From assembly GCF_000293885.2 (NCBI RefSeq), contig NZ_CP010945.1, positions 2,128,001-2,192,000 on the forward strand: a DNA stretch of 64,000 nucleotides, written 5' to 3'. Made by a program: the position numbers and the translations under genes. Shown piece by piece: positions 19,655 to 29,149 of this stretch (positions within the stretch are counted from its first letter, which is position 1; each line of letters opens with the position of its first letter). The DNA comes from Pseudomonas fluorescens NCIMB 11764 (lineage in GTDB: Bacteria; Pseudomonadota; Gammaproteobacteria; Pseudomonadales; Pseudomonadaceae). The notes beneath the pieces were generated by a model, which was given only the letters and a program-made list of their open reading frames with translations, was not told where the DNA came from and searched no databases.

Positions 19655-21097
19655 ATGAGCGAGTTGTTGTCCTCAGTCAGTGAACACCTCCTGGCGCCCG
19701 GCGGCGTAACGATCGAGAGCCTGCAAGGTGTGCTCGGCGATCTGGCCGGCCCGGGTATCGATGCCGCCGACCTGTATTTCCAGGGGCAGATTTCCGAGTC
19801 GTGGGCGCTGGAAGACGGGATCGTCAAGGAAGGCAGCTTCAACCTTGATCAAGGTGTCGGCGTGCGCGCGCAATCGGGTGAGAAAACCGGTTTTGCCTAC
19901 AGCAATGCAATCACCCTCGAAGCCCTGGGCGCGGCGGCGCGTGCCGCTCGTTCGATCTCCCGCGCCGGGCAGAATGGCACGGTGCAGGCGTTCACCACTC
20001 AGGATGTCGCCCAGCTGTACGGACCGGATAACCCGTTGGAAGTACTGACCCGCGCCGAGAAAGTCGAGCTGCTCAAGCGTATCGACGTCGCCACGCGCGC
20101 CCTCGATCCGCGTATCCAGCAAGTGACCGTGAGCATGGCCGGTGTCTGGGAGCGCATTCTTGTCGCTTCGACCGACGGTAGCCTGGCGGCGGATGTGCGG
20201 CCGTTGGTGCGTTTCAACGTCAGCGTGATCGTTGAGCAGAACGGTCGCCGCGAGCGTGGCGGTCATGGTGGCGGCGGTCGTACCGATTACCGGTACTTCC
20301 TCGCCGAAGACCGTGCCATGAGCTACGCCCGTGAGGCGCTGCGTCAGGCGCTGGTCAACCTTGAAGCCATTCCGGCGCCGGCCGGTACGTTGCCGGTGGT
20401 GTTGGGGTCGGGCTGGTCCGGGGTGCTGCTGCACGAAGCGGTCGGCCACGGTCTGGAAGGTGATTTCAACCGCAAGGGCAGTTCCGCCTACAGCGGGCGT
20501 ATGGGTGAGATGGTTGCGTCAAAACTCTGCACCATCGTCGATGACGGCACGCTGGCCGGTCGCCGTGGCTCGCTGAGTGTCGACGACGAAGGCACGCCGA
20601 CCGAGTGCACCACGCTGATCGAAAACGGCGTGCTCAAAGGCTACATGCAGGACAAGCTCAATGCGCGCCTGATGGGCGTGGCCCGCACAGGCAACGGCCG
20701 TCGCGAATCCTACGCGCACCTGCCGATGCCGCGCATGACCAACACTTACATGCTGGCGGGCGAAAGCGATCCGGCGGAAATCATTGCCTCGGTGAAACGC
20801 GGCATCTACTGCGCCAACCTCGGCGGCGGTCAGGTGGACATCACCAGCGGCAAATTCGTGTTCTCCACCAGCGAGGCGTACCTGATCGAAGACGGCAAGA
20901 TTACCGCCCCGGTCAAAGGCGCGACGTTGATCGGCAACGGCCCGGAGGCGATGAGCAAGGTGTCGATGGTCGGTAATGATCTGTCGCTGGACAGCGGTGT
21001 GGGCACGTGCGGCAAGGACGGGCAGTCGGTGCCGGTGGGTGTCGGCCAGCCAACGCTGAAAATCGATGCGATCACTGTGGGTGGCACAGGATCGTAA
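19655..21097 (+). CDS. tldD: Metalloprotease TldD
   Basis: The 480-residue protein is full-length TldD, catalytic subunit of the TldD/TldE heterodimeric protease that trims unfolded peptides and, in some bacteria, matures microcins and degrades CcdA. The zinc-binding [11 protein letters not shown] motif is at about residues 260-270, and the C-terminal [18 protein letters not shown] is typical. It starts 18 bases after the amidase gene. Its partner pmbA lies 680 bases downstream on the same strand, separated by darP on the opposite strand. Confidence 0.95.
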   Translation: MSELLSSVSEHLLAPGGVTIESLQGVLGDLAGPGIDAADLYFQGQISESWALEDGIVKEGSFNLDQGVGVRAQSGEKTGFAYSNAITLEALGAAARAARSISRAGQNGTVQAFTTQDVAQLYGPDNPLEVLTRAEKVELLKRIDVATRALDPRIQQVTVSMAGVWERILVASTDGSLAADVRPLVRFNVSVIVEQNGRRERGGHGGGGRTDYRYFLAEDRAMSYAREALRQALVNLEAIPAPAGTLPVVLGSGWSGVLLHEAVGHGLEGDFNRKGSSAYSGRMGEMVASKLCTIVDDGTLAGRRGSLSVDDEGTPTECTTLIENGVLKGYMQDKLNARLMGVARTGNGRRESYAHLPMPRMTNTYMLAGESDPAEIIASVKRGIYCANLGGGQVDITSGKFVFSTSEAYLIEDGKITAPVKGATLIGNGPEAMSKVSMVGNDLSLDSGVGTCGKDGQSVPVGVGQPTLKIDAITVGGTGS

Positions 21098-21108
21098 GGG
21101 ATGGAGCG

Positions 21109-21137
21109 TCGGGTGAGTCGCGTAACGACTCACCCGA
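21109..21137. terminator. Hairpin between convergent tldD and darP
   Basis: TCGGGTGAGTCG and CGACTCACCCGA form a perfect 12-bp stem with a CGTAA loop, midway between the two convergent stop codons. There is no long T-run, so its terminator role is inferred from position and stem strength. Confidence 0.6.
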
Positions 21138-21145
21138 GACGGGAC

Positions 21146-21670
21146 TTAACGCAGGCCGCGTTGAGTCTCGTCGAGCTCACGGATGTACTTGAAGATTTTA
21201 CGGCTCGACGCTGGTGGCTTGTTGGTCGCCAGTTCGTGCTGGGCCTGACGGATCAGGGAGCGCAACTGCTGACGATCAGCCTCAGGGTAGTCGAGCACGA
21301 ACTTCTCCAGGACTGCATCGTCGCCCGCGATCAAGCGATCGCGCCAGCGTTCCAGCCCGTGGAAACGTTCGTTGTACTGCCGGGTGGAGGCATCGAGTTG
21401 ATCGAGCAAAGTCAGAATGGCGTCAGTGTCCTGATCGCGCATCAGTTTGCCGATGAACATAAGGTGCCGTTTACGCGCGATATTCGCGGTGTGCTTGGGC
21501 GCATCGGCCAGGGCCCGGCGCATAGCGTCGGTCAAGGGCAGTTTTGCCAGCAAGTCAGGCTTGAGCGTTGTAAGGCGCTCGCCGAGGTCAACCAGAGCAT
21601 GCAGCTCGCGTTTAACCTGGGATTTGCTTTTTTCTCCCGTATCGAGGGAGTCGTCGTAAGAATCAACCAT
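21146..21670 (-). CDS. darP: Ribosome biogenesis factor DarP (YjgA, DUF615)
   Basis: The 174-residue, highly charged helical protein matches YjgA/DarP (E. coli 183). Typical features are [19 protein letters not shown] near the N-terminus, [16 protein letters not shown] near 88, and the terminal [14 protein letters not shown]. coli DarP binds the maturing 50S subunit at the peptidyl-transferase centre. ATG 21670 is the only start with family-like sequence; a much longer open frame continuing upstream is antisense to pmbA and is rejected. Its place between tldD and pmbA is conserved in pseudomonads. Confidence 0.92.
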   Translation of the reverse strand: MVDSYDDSLDTGEKSKSQVKRELHALVDLGERLTTLKPDLLAKLPLTDAMRRALADAPKHTANIARKRHLMFIGKLMRDQDTDAILTLLDQLDASTRQYNERFHGLERWRDRLIAGDDAVLEKFVLDYPEADRQQLRSLIRQAQHELATNKPPASSRKIFKYIRELDETQRGLR

Positions 21671-21778
21671 GGTGGCCGTCCGCAAAGAAACGCCGCCATG
21701 ATAACCAGTCGGGGGCCGCTTGTCCGGCCCGGTCGCTCGAAGGCCTTTACCGAAAGCAGAATTTGAGTGGAGAACAGC

Positions 21779-23125
21779 ATGAGTGCAGTTGAAAGCGTCG
21801 GCCCACAAGCGTTGCCGGCACTGCAGGAACAAGTCGAGCAGATCATTGCTGAAGCCAAGCGCCAGGGCGCCAGTGCCTGTGAAGTGGCGGTGTCCCTGGA
21901 GCAGGGCCTGTCGACCTCTGTACGCCAGCGCGAAGTCGAAACCGTCGAATTCAACCGGGATCAGGGCTTTGGCATCACCTTGTATGTTGGCCAGCGCAAG
22001 GGCTCGGCCAGCACCTCGGCCAGTGGCCCTGACGCGATTCGCGAAACCGTCGCTGCGGCGCTGGCCATCGCCAAACACACCTCCGAAGACGAAGCCGCCG
22101 GCCTGGCGGACGCTGCACTGATGGCCAAGGATCTGCAGGATTTCGATCTGTTCCACCAATGGGACATCACACCGGAGCAAGCCATCGAGATGGCCTTGAG
22201 CTGTGAGGCGGCAGCATTCGCCACCGACAGCCGGATCAAGAACGCCGACGGCACCACCCTCAGCACTCACCAGGGCTGCCGTGTTTACGGCAATAGCCAC
22301 GGTTTTATTGGCGGTTACGCCTCGACTCGCCATAGCTTGAGCTGCGTGATGATCGCCGAGGCCGATGGCCAGATGCAGCGCGATTACTGGTATGACGTGA
22401 ACCGCCAGGGCAACTTGCTGATGGATCCTGCGAGCATCGGCCAGCGTGCCGCGCAACGTGCAGCGAGCCGTCTGGGCGCGCGTCCGGTGCCTACCTGTGA
22501 AGTGCCGGTGCTGTTCTCCGCTGAGCTGGCGGGTGGTTTGTTCGGCAGTTTCCTCTCGGCGATTTCCGGCGGCAGCCTGTATCGTAAATCGTCGTTCCTT
22601 GAAGGGACGCTGGGTCAGAAGCTGTTCCCGGAATGGCTGACCATCGATGAACGTCCACATTTGATGCGCGCCATGGGCAGTTCGGCGTTTGACGGCGATG
22701 GCTTGGCAACCTACGCCAAACCGTTCGTCGAAAAAGGCGAGTTGGTGTCCTACATTCTCGGCACCTATTCCGGTCGCAAACTCGGCATGCCGAGCACCGC
22801 CAACGCCGGCGGCGTGCACAACCTGTTCGTCACTCACGGCGATGAAGATCAAGCGGCCTTGCTGCGCCGGATGGGCCGTGGCTTGCTGGTCACCGAGCTC
22901 ATGGGCCAGGGCCTGAACATGGTCACGGGCGATTATTCCCGTGGCGCGGCGGGTTACTGGGTCGAAAACGGCGAAATCCAGTTTGCGGTCCAGGAAGTCA
23001 CCATCGCCGGCAACATGCGCGAAATGTTCAAGCAAATAGTCGCCGTCGGTAATGACCTGGAATTGCGCAGCAACATTCGCACGGGGTCGGTATTGATCGA
23101 GCGGATGACCGTCGCCGGTAGCTAA
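21779..23125 (+). CDS. pmbA: Metalloprotease subunit TldE/PmbA
   Basis: The 448-residue protein is TldE/PmbA, the non-catalytic partner of TldD. It shares the fold but lacks the HExxxH zinc motif. Family stretches include [40 protein letters not shown] and a C-terminal [22 protein letters not shown] 21779 is preceded by GTGGAGAAC; the in-frame GTG at 21767 is part of that ribosome site. A strong terminator follows at once. Confidence 0.95.
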   Translation: MSAVESVGPQALPALQEQVEQIIAEAKRQGASACEVAVSLEQGLSTSVRQREVETVEFNRDQGFGITLYVGQRKGSASTSASGPDAIRETVAAALAIAKHTSEDEAAGLADAALMAKDLQDFDLFHQWDITPEQAIEMALSCEAAAFATDSRIKNADGTTLSTHQGCRVYGNSHGFIGGYASTRHSLSCVMIAEADGQMQRDYWYDVNRQGNLLMDPASIGQRAAQRAASRLGARPVPTCEVPVLFSAELAGGLFGSFLSAISGGSLYRKSSFLEGTLGQKLFPEWLTIDERPHLMRAMGSSAFDGDGLATYAKPFVEKGELVSYILGTYSGRKLGMPSTANAGGVHNLFVTHGDEDQAALLRRMGRGLLVTELMGQGLNMVTGDYSRGAAGYWVENGEIQFAVQEVTIAGNMREMFKQIVAVGNDLELRSNIRTGSVLIERMTVAGS

Positions 23126-23140
23126 CGCTTACCGCCAGGC

Positions 23141-23181
23141 AAAAAGGCGCGCCACCCATTGGGTGGCGCGCCTTTTTTTAT
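23141..23181 (+). terminator. Rho-independent terminator after pmbA
   Basis: AAAAAGGCGCGCCACCCA is followed almost immediately by its perfect complement and a run of seven T. This is a strong intrinsic terminator 16 bases after the pmbA stop; its A/T flanks would also work on the opposite strand. Confidence 0.92.
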
Positions 23182-23243
23182 TGGGTTCACGCAGACGGTC
23201 TCATCGCGGGCAAGCCCACCATGAACTCGGTGTGCGGCCGGCC

Positions 23244-23275
23244 TTGTTTTGGTTCTCATTATCATATAATAATAA
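23244..23275 (+). promoter_or_regulatory. Promoter with overlapping candidate Fur site, fagA-fumC-sodA operon
   Basis: TTGTTT (23244-23249) and TAATAA (23267-23272) are spaced 17 bases, 30 bases before fagA. The spacer and -10 carry TCTCATTATCATATAATAAT, with CATTATCAT matching part of the Fur consensus. In P. aeruginosa the homologous operon is Fur-repressed, which supports the reading; the match is partial, so the exact box borders are uncertain. Confidence 0.6.
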
Positions 23276-23301
23276 ATCTCATTACCGAATGAGCCCGGAT
23301 C

Positions 23302-23709
23302 ATGAGTGCTGCCTTGCACGAACAGCCCTACCTCGAAAACTGGCGCTGGATGAGTCGCCAGATCCGTTGCGCGATGGATCCCGACGAGCCTCGCCTGATC
23401 GAACATTACCTGGCCGAAGGCCGGTATCTGGCGTGCTGCACGGCGACCTCTCCCTGGACCATCGCCGAAACGTCTTTCCGTGTGCTGCTCGATACCGCCG
23501 CCGATGTTGCGCTGCCCTGGCACTGGCGGACCTATTGCCTGGATCAGGCATGGCGCCCGCTGCGCGAACTCGAACGCCTCTCCCTCTGCAAGTGCCGCCT
23601 CAAGCGCTGGCAAAGCTACACCTGGCAACTGGCGACCTGCCAGTTGCAGCCCTCGATTCCTCTCATAGAACTGGTACAAGGATTTTCTGATGAACAAGAC
23701 TCGTATTGA
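23302..23709 (+). CDS. fagA: FagA, iron-regulated fumC-associated protein
   Basis: The 135-residue soluble protein has no catalytic motif I recognise; it is rich in Trp, Leu and Cys (YLACCTATSPW, LSLCKCRLKRW). Its identity rests on position and size: it is the first gene of fagA-fumC-orfX-sodA, the order known in P. aeruginosa, where it was named Fur-associated gene A. Its 3' end overlaps fumC by 20 bases, so the two are translationally linked. Function is unknown. Confidence 0.83.
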   Translation: MSAALHEQPYLENWRWMSRQIRCAMDPDEPRLIEHYLAEGRYLACCTATSPWTIAETSFRVLLDTAADVALPWHWRTYCLDQAWRPLRELERLSLCKCRLKRWQSYTWQLATCQLQPSIPLIELVQGFSDEQDSY

Positions 23710-25066
23710 GCGCGACAGCATGGGCGAGCTTCAGGTCCCGGTGGATGCGCTTTACGGCGCACAGACCCAGCGTGCGGTGGAGAACTTCCCGATCAGCGGT
23801 AAACCGATGCCGGTGCAGTTCATCCGCGCACTGATCCTGGCCAAGGCCGCCGCTGCCCAAGCCAACGTCGAACTCAAGCAGATCAGCGAATCCCAGGGCA
23901 AAGCCATCGTCGACGCGGCACTGGGTTTGTTGCAGGGCGACTTCATGCAGCACTTCCCGGTGGATATTTTCCAGACCGGTTCCGGCACCAGTTCCAACAT
24001 GAACGCCAACGAAGTGATCGCGACCTTGGCCAGCCGTCTGCTCGGCGAGCCGGTGAACCCCAACGATCACGTCAATTGCGGCCAGAGCAGCAACGACATC
24101 ATCCCGACCACCATCCACGTCAGCGCTACGCTGGCGTTGCATGAACAACTGCTGCCAGCGCTGGTGCGCCTGGTGCAGGTCATCGAGCACAAGGCTGAAG
24201 AGGTTCACCACCACGTCAAAACCGGTCGCACTCACTTGATGGATGCAATGCCGGTGCGCATGAGCCAGGTGCTCAACGGTTGGGCGCAACAGCTGAAGGC
24301 CAACATCGGTCATCTGCAGGATCTGCTGCCGAGTCTGCAATCCCTGGCTCAGGGCGGCACGGCGGTGGGCACCGGCATTAATGCGCATCCCGAGTTCGCC
24401 GGTCTTTTCAGCCAGCAGTTGACCCAACTGACTCAGGTGCGATTCACGCCGGGCCCCGATTTGTTCGCACTGATCGGCTCCCAGGACACTGCCGTTGCGC
24501 TCTCCGGGCAACTGAAAACCACCGCTGTTTCGCTGATGAAAATCGCCAACGACCTGCGCTGGATGAACTCCGGCCCGCTGGCCGGTCTTGGTGAAATCGA
24601 GCTCGAAGCCTTGCAGCCGGGCTCGTCGATCATGCCCGGAAAGGTCAATCCGGTGATCCCGGAAGCCACCGCCATGGTCGCTGCCCAAGTGATCGGCAAT
24701 GACACGGTCATCACCATCGCTGGCCAGTCGGGCAACTTCGAGCTGAACGTGATGCTGCCGATCATTGCCCAGAACCTGCTGAGCAGCATCGAGTTGCTGG
24801 CCAACGCCAGCCACCTGCTGGGTGAGAAGGCTATCGCCAGCTTCAAGGTCAACGAAGCCCGGCTCAAGGAAGCGCTGTCGCGCAACCCCATTCTGGTCAC
24901 TGCACTGAACCCGATCATTGGTTACCAGAACGCCGCTGAAATTGCCAAGAAGGCTTATCAGCAAGGCCGGCCGGTGATCGATGTCGCCCTGGAACACACC
25001 GACCTGACACGTAGCCAACTGGAAGAGTTGCTCAATCCGGAAAAGCTCACCGCAGGCGGCGTGTAA
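23690..25066 (+). CDS. fumC: Class II fumarate hydratase, iron-independent
   Basis: The 458-residue enzyme is a class II fumarase, interconverting fumarate and malate without an iron-sulfur cluster. It keeps the superfamily signature GSSIMPGKVNP near residue 315, the TGSGTSSNMNANEV region near 100 and KTGRTHLMDAMP near 180. Expressing this stable isozyme when iron is scarce, together with MnSOD, replaces iron enzymes; the Fur-type promoter upstream fits that. The ribosome site AAGGA lies inside fagA. Confidence 0.96.
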   Translation: MNKTRIERDSMGELQVPVDALYGAQTQRAVENFPISGKPMPVQFIRALILAKAAAAQANVELKQISESQGKAIVDAALGLLQGDFMQHFPVDIFQTGSGTSSNMNANEVIATLASRLLGEPVNPNDHVNCGQSSNDIIPTTIHVSATLALHEQLLPALVRLVQVIEHKAEEVHHHVKTGRTHLMDAMPVRMSQVLNGWAQQLKANIGHLQDLLPSLQSLAQGGTAVGTGINAHPEFAGLFSQQLTQLTQVRFTPGPDLFALIGSQDTAVALSGQLKTTAVSLMKIANDLRWMNSGPLAGLGEIELEALQPGSSIMPGKVNPVIPEATAMVAAQVIGNDTVITIAGQSGNFELNVMLPIIAQNLLSSIELLANASHLLGEKAIASFKVNEARLKEALSRNPILVTALNPIIGYQNAAEIAKKAYQQGRPVIDVALEHTDLTRSQLEELLNPEKLTAGGV

Positions 25067-25093
25067 TCACCGCAACCGCTTTGGAGGCTCACC

Positions 25094-25525
25094 ATGGAGC
25101 ACTGGAAACGCACGATCGAAAGGGCAAACCGCTGTTTCATGCTGGGCGAACTGGTGGATGCCCGCGAAGCTTACCTGCAGGCATTGGCCCTGGCTCAGGT
25201 GTTGTTCGAGCGCTGGGCGGACGCCGACGAAGCGGTGGCGGCCTGCGTGATTTCCCACCACAACCTGGCGGACCTGCATTTGCGTCTGAACCAGCCGGAG
25301 GAGAGCGCCGAATACCTGTGCGCCATCCACCAGCGGCTATTGAAGACCATGCAGGACCCGCGGCTGGCGCCCGCATTGCGCGAAGCAGCGCTGCGTCAGA
25401 GCAGTAAAACCTACGTCGAACTGCTGAATTTCATCAGCGAGCACGGCGAATACCCGCGTACTCATCGTTTGCTGCACACCGATGCTGCGTCGCCCGCTGC
25501 GCCTCTACCTCATGGAGTCCATTGA
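25094..25525 (+). CDS. OrfX, conserved protein of the fumC-sodA operon
   Basis: The 143-residue protein is mostly helical, with sequence reminiscent of TPR-like packing ([59 protein letters not shown]). No catalytic motif is visible. It corresponds by position to the uncharacterised orfX of the P. aeruginosa fagA-fumC-orfX-sodA operon. It starts 27 bases after fumC with TTGGAGG upstream, and its last codons carry the ribosome site of sodA. Confidence 0.8.
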   Translation: MEHWKRTIERANRCFMLGELVDAREAYLQALALAQVLFERWADADEAVAACVISHHNLADLHLRLNQPEESAEYLCAIHQRLLKTMQDPRLAPALREAALRQSSKTYVELLNFISEHGEYPRTHRLLHTDAASPAAPLPHGVH

Positions 25526-25526
25526 A

Positions 25527-26138
25527 ATGGCTTTTAGCTTGCCTGCCTTGCCGTACGCCTACGATGCCCTGGAACCGCACATCGATGCGCAAACCATGGA
25601 AATCCACTACACCAAGCATCACCAGACCTACATCAAGAACCTGAACGCCGCCGTAGAAGGCACCGAGTTTGCCGAGTGGCCGGTGGAAAAACTGGTGGCT
25701 GCCGTTCAACAGCTGCCGGAAAAACTCCGCGCAGCGGTGATCAATCAGGGTGGTGGTCACGCCAACCATTCGCTGTTCTGGGAAGTCATGGTGCCCAACG
25801 GCGGCGGTCAGCCGGACGGTGAACTGGCCAAGGCGATCGACGACCAACTGGGCGGCCTCGACCGTTTCAAGGAAGCGTTCACCAAAGCCGCGCTGACCCG
25901 TTTCGGCAGCGGCTGGGCCTGGCTGAGTGTGACCCCGCAAAAGACCCTGGTCGTGGAAAGCAGCGGTAACCAGGACAGTCCGTTGATGAACGGCAATACA
26001 CCCATCCTCGGCCTGGATGTCTGGGAGCACGCCTATTACCTGCAATATCAAAACCGTCGCCCGGAATACATCAACGCGTTTTATAACGTGATCAATTGGC
26101 CTGAAGTCGCTGCGCGCTATCAGGCTGCACTGGTTTAA
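25527..26138 (+). CDS. sodA: Superoxide dismutase, manganese type
   Basis: The 203-residue cytoplasmic enzyme dismutates superoxide. The four metal ligands are visible: His in [12 protein letters not shown] (near 27), His in [13 protein letters not shown] (near 81), and Asp and His in LDVWEHAYY (near 165-169). [10 protein letters not shown] supplies the second-sphere Gln in the position typical of MnSOD rather than FeSOD. ATG 25527 begins one base after the orfX stop. Placement in an iron-starvation operon supports the manganese assignment. Confidence 0.95.
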   Translation: MAFSLPALPYAYDALEPHIDAQTMEIHYTKHHQTYIKNLNAAVEGTEFAEWPVEKLVAAVQQLPEKLRAAVINQGGGHANHSLFWEVMVPNGGGQPDGELAKAIDDQLGGLDRFKEAFTKAALTRFGSGWAWLSVTPQKTLVVESSGNQDSPLMNGNTPILGLDVWEHAYYLQYQNRRPEYINAFYNVINWPEVAARYQAALV

Positions 26139-26168
26139 GTCTTCTATAAAAACAATCCTGGGCTGACT

Positions 26169-27062
26169 ATGGGCACTGAAACACTGGCGATCGGAAGTGG
26201 GCGGATGTTTCGTTACGCATTGGGGTCGCTGTTACTGCTGGCGGGTATGAGCTTGTTGGTCGCCCAGGGCCTGGCGTGGCTGAATCTTGAACCGAAACTG
26301 CTACGGGCCTTACAGGGCGGTGCGATCTGCGCATTGGGTACGGCCCTGGGCGCGGTACCGGTGCTGGTGATTCGGCGCATGCCCCAGGCGGTCAGCGATA
26401 CACTGCTCGGCTTCGGTGCCGGGGTGATGCTCGCGGCGACAGCTTTTTCGCTGATCGTTCCGGGCATTGCTGCGGCTGAAAGCCTGGGGCTGACGCCTTG
26501 GGCGGCGAGCGGCCTGATCAGCTTCGGCATCATGCTGGGTGCGTTCGGGTTGTTTCTGGTGGATCGAAAGGTGTCTGGCGCATCGCCGGAAATACTCGTT
26601 GGCACGCTGGAACGGCCGGTCATTCCGCCACGGATCTGGTTGTTCGTGTTTGCCATCATTGCCCACAACATTCCTGAAGGCATGGCGGTCGGTGTCTCGG
26701 CGGGTGGCGGCATGCCCGACGCCGACAGCCTGGCCATGGGCATCGCGTTGCAGGATGTACCGGAAGGGTTGGTGATTGCGTTGGTGTTGGCCGGGGCAGG
26801 GATGTCGCGGGTCAAAGCGTTCCTGATCGGTGCGGCGTCAGGATTGGTCGAACCGGTCTTTGCGCTGTTGTGCGCCTGGCTGGTGACCCTGGCCGAGTTG
26901 CTCTTGCCGTTGGGCCTGGCACTGGCGGCCGGGGCGATGTTGTTGGTGGTGACGCATGAAGTCATTCCCGAGTCGCGCCGCCATGGTCATGACAAGCTGG
27001 CCAGCCTTGGGTTGCTGATCGGGTTTTGTTTGATGATGGTGATGGATACCGCGCTCGCCTGA
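26169..27062 (+). CDS. ZIP family divalent metal transporter
   Basis: The 297-residue protein has about eight membrane helices. It carries the ZIP metal-binding helix HNIPEGMAVGVSAGG near residue 165 and a second site QDVPEGLVIAL near 195, with HEVIPESRRHG near 265. ZIP proteins import Zn, Fe or Mn into the cytoplasm. Its place right after sodA, 30 bases downstream in the Fur-type operon, suggests supply of manganese or iron, but the metal is not determined by sequence. The operon ends at the large palindrome that follows. Confidence 0.87.
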   Translation: MGTETLAIGSGRMFRYALGSLLLLAGMSLLVAQGLAWLNLEPKLLRALQGGAICALGTALGAVPVLVIRRMPQAVSDTLLGFGAGVMLAATAFSLIVPGIAAAESLGLTPWAASGLISFGIMLGAFGLFLVDRKVSGASPEILVGTLERPVIPPRIWLFVFAIIAHNIPEGMAVGVSAGGGMPDADSLAMGIALQDVPEGLVIALVLAGAGMSRVKAFLIGAASGLVEPVFALLCAWLVTLAELLLPLGLALAAGAMLLVVTHEVIPESRRHGHDKLASLGLLIGFCLMMVMDTALA

Positions 27063-27141
27063 AAAAAGATCGCAGCCTTCGGCAGCTCCTGCATGAGATT
27101 GCATTCACATGTAGGAGCTGCCGAAGGCTGCGATCTTTTTA
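27063..27141. repeat. Long inverted repeat (GATCGCAGCCTTCGGCAG family) acting as bidirectional terminator
   Basis: Arms of 28 bases starting AAAAAGATCGCAGCC are perfect complements around a loop of about 20 bases. Each side ends in a T-run on its transcript strand. It fills the gap between convergent ZIP and ptsO genes and overlaps the last codon of ptsO. A second member lies at 56287-56363. Confidence 0.85.
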
Positions 27142-27414
27142 TTCGCCTTCGTCGAAGAAGTTGTTGATCAACGCGACCAGTGCATCCAGTGCTTCCTGTT
27201 CTTGCTCGCCTTCCGTGCTCAGATGGATCTTGGTGCCCTTGCCAGCGGCGAGCATCATCATGGCCATGATGCTTTTGCCATCGACCGTGGATTCCGGCGT
27301 GCGTCCGACCCGGATCGTGCAATCCTTGAACTGACCGGCCACGCCGACGAATTTGGCAGAAGCACGGGCATGCAGGCCCAGCTTGTTGATGATTTCGATT
27401 TCCAGAGCAGGCAT
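27139..27414 (-). CDS. ptsO: NPr, HPr-like phosphocarrier of the nitrogen PTS
   Basis: The 91-residue protein is an HPr-fold carrier. His15 in NKLGLHARASAKF is the phosphorylation site and DGKSIMAMMML carries the regulatory-Ser region. As last gene of rpoN-hpf-ptsN-rapZ-ptsO it is NPr, which passes phosphate from PtsP to PtsN in a regulatory chain rather than for sugar import. It starts 16 bases after rapZ; the last bases lie in the long inverted repeat. Confidence 0.93.
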   Translation of the reverse strand: MPALEIEIINKLGLHARASAKFVGVAGQFKDCTIRVGRTPESTVDGKSIMAMMMLAAGKGTKIHLSTEGEQEQEALDALVALINNFFDEGE

Positions 27415-27429
27415 CGCGATGTGAATCCT

Positions 27430-28287
27430 TTAGCTGAGGTCGCGGTGGCGGACCTGGACATTCTTCAGGGATTTTTGCAGGACCTGGCCCAGACGTTCGG
27501 TCAGGTACACGGAGCGGTGATGCCCGCCGGTACAGCCAATGGCAATGGTGACATAAGCACGGTTGCTGGCGGCAAAGCGGGGCAGCCATTTGAGCAGGTA
27601 AGTGGAAATGTCCTGGAACATCTCCTCGACGTCCGGCTGGGCCGCCAGGTACTCGGCAACCGGCTGGTCAAGCCCGGACTGATCGCGTAGCTCCGGCTTC
27701 CAATAAGGGTTCGGCAGGCAGCGCACGTCGAACACCAGATCAGCGTCCACCGGCATGCCGCGCTTGAATCCGAACGATTCCACCAGGAACGCAGTGCCGG
27801 GTTCCGGTTGGTTCAGCAGGCGCAATTTGATGGTATCGCGCAGCTGATAAAGGTTCAGGTTGGTGGTATTGACCTTGAGATCGGCGAGGTCGGCAATCGG
27901 CCCGAGCAGGTTGGTTTCATCGTTGATCGCCTCGGCCAGCGAGCGATTGGCGCTGCTCAGCGGGTGACGGCGGCGGGTTTCCGAAAAACGCTTGAGCAAG
28001 GTTTCTTCGTCGGCATCCAGGTACAGGACGTCGCATTGGATATGCCGGCTGCGGACTTCTGCGAGCAATTCCGGAAAACGGGTCAGGTGGCTCGGCAAGT
28101 TGCGCGCATCGATGGAGACGGCTACCAGCGGCTGCGCCAGCTCTGTGTGAATCAACGCACGCTCGGCCAGTTCCGGCAGCAACCCGGCGGGCAGGTTGTC
28201 GATGCAGTAATAGCCGTTGTCCTCGAGAACATCGAGCGCGGTGCTTTTACCTGAGCCGGAACGGCCACTGACGATGATCAAGCGCAT
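27430..28287 (-). CDS. rapZ: RNase adapter protein RapZ
   Basis: The 285-residue protein has a P-loop [16 protein letters not shown] at its N-terminus and the C-terminal region with [17 protein letters not shown], which in RapZ binds small RNA and the amino-sugar signal. In enterobacteria RapZ directs RNase E to GlmZ; in Pseudomonas its partners are less clear. It lies 3 bases after ptsN. Confidence 0.94.
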   Translation of the reverse strand: MRLIIVSGRSGSGKSTALDVLEDNGYYCIDNLPAGLLPELAERALIHTELAQPLVAVSIDARNLPSHLTRFPELLAEVRSRHIQCDVLYLDADEETLLKRFSETRRRHPLSSANRSLAEAINDETNLLGPIADLADLKVNTTNLNLYQLRDTIKLRLLNQPEPGTAFLVESFGFKRGMPVDADLVFDVRCLPNPYWKPELRDQSGLDQPVAEYLAAQPDVEEMFQDISTYLLKWLPRFAASNRAYVTIAIGCTGGHHRSVYLTERLGQVLQKSLKNVQVRHRDLS

Positions 28288-28289
28288 GA

Positions 28290-28754
28290 TTAGTGCCTGT
28301 TTTGCTCGTCCAGGACAACCTGATACAAGGCTTCATTGCTCGGTGCGCTGCGCAGGCGATCACGGACTTCCTTGCGATCAAGCATGCTGGCGATCTGCCG
28401 GAGCAATTCAAGGTGCGCATCGGTAGCCGCTTCCGGGACCAGCAGAACGAACAGCAGGTCAACCGGGGCGCCGTCGATGGCGTCGAAATCGATGGGGGCA
28501 TCCAGGTGCATCAAGGCACTGATGGGCGAGGTGCAGCCTTTCAGGCGGCAGTGGGGGATAGCGATGCCGTTACCAAAACCGGTCGAGCCAAGTTTTTCAC
28601 GGGCAATCAAAGCCTCGAAGACATCTTGCATCTCCAGATCCAGCACTTCTTTATGGATAAGGTTGGCAATTTGCTCGAGGGCTTTCTTTTTGCTGCCGCC
28701 CGGCACGTTCACGAGGGAACGGCCGGGGGTCAGGATGCTTTCAAGTAGGATCAT
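28290..28754 (-). CDS. ptsN: Nitrogen PTS enzyme IIA
   Basis: The 154-residue EIIA-Ntr domain carries the phosphorylatable His68 in [11 protein letters not shown]. It is the output protein of the PtsP-PtsO-PtsN chain, and its phosphorylation state affects potassium, carbon and nitrogen responses and sigma-54 promoters. It sits 12 bases after hpf and 3 before rapZ. Confidence 0.95.
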   Translation of the reverse strand: MILLESILTPGRSLVNVPGGSKKKALEQIANLIHKEVLDLEMQDVFEALIAREKLGSTGFGNGIAIPHCRLKGCTSPISALMHLDAPIDFDAIDGAPVDLLFVLLVPEAATDAHLELLRQIASMLDRKEVRDRLRSAPSNEALYQVVLDEQNRH

Positions 28755-28766
28755 GGGTTGGGAGTG

Positions 28767-29075
28767 TTAACGACCGGTCGCGCCCTGGAGGAGGCTTTGG
28801 GTCTTTTCCTTATGCTTTTTGAGTTGTTTATCCAGCTTGTCGGTCAGCGCGTCGATCGCCGCGTACATGTCGGTATGTTCCGCGTTTGCGACCACTTCAT
28901 TGCCGGGAATATGCAGCGTGGCTTCGATTTTCTGCTTCAGCTTCTCGACCGTCATCGTGACTTGCACGTTGGTGATCTTGTCGAAATGCCGCTCTAATCG
29001 TTCGAGTTTTTCGCCGATGTAGGTGCGAAGAGGTTCGGTCACTTCCAGTTGGTGTCCACTGATGTTGACTTGCAT
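28767..29075 (-). CDS. hpf: Ribosome hibernation-promoting factor, short form
   Basis: The 102-residue protein matches short HPF/YfiA (MQVNISGHQLEVTEPLRTYI and a basic C-terminal KQLKKHKEK). It binds the decoding centre of idle ribosomes in stationary phase. It lacks the dimerising C-terminal domain of long HPF. ATG 29075 follows GGAGAAG; an in-frame upstream start would add 18 residues with no family support. It lies 74 bases after rpoN. Confidence 0.95.
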   Translation of the reverse strand: MQVNISGHQLEVTEPLRTYIGEKLERLERHFDKITNVQVTMTVEKLKQKIEATLHIPGNEVVANAEHTDMYAAIDALTDKLDKQLKKHKEKTQSLLQGATGR

Positions 29076-29149
29076 ACAGCTTCTCCTTCGTTGCCAGTGC
29101 ATAAAGCGGTAGATCAGATGATCTACCACTGGAACGCTGTGGCGTGGCT

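Noticed and set aside
21671..23035. Upstream extension of darP to about 629 residues
   Set aside because: The extra part is antisense to pmbA, and known DarP proteins are about 175-185 residues. ATG 21670 gives the family length.
23195..23230. Degenerate REP-like stretch before fagA
   Set aside because: CATCGCGGGCAAGCCCACC resembles half a REP but has no partner or palindrome. It was too weak to list.
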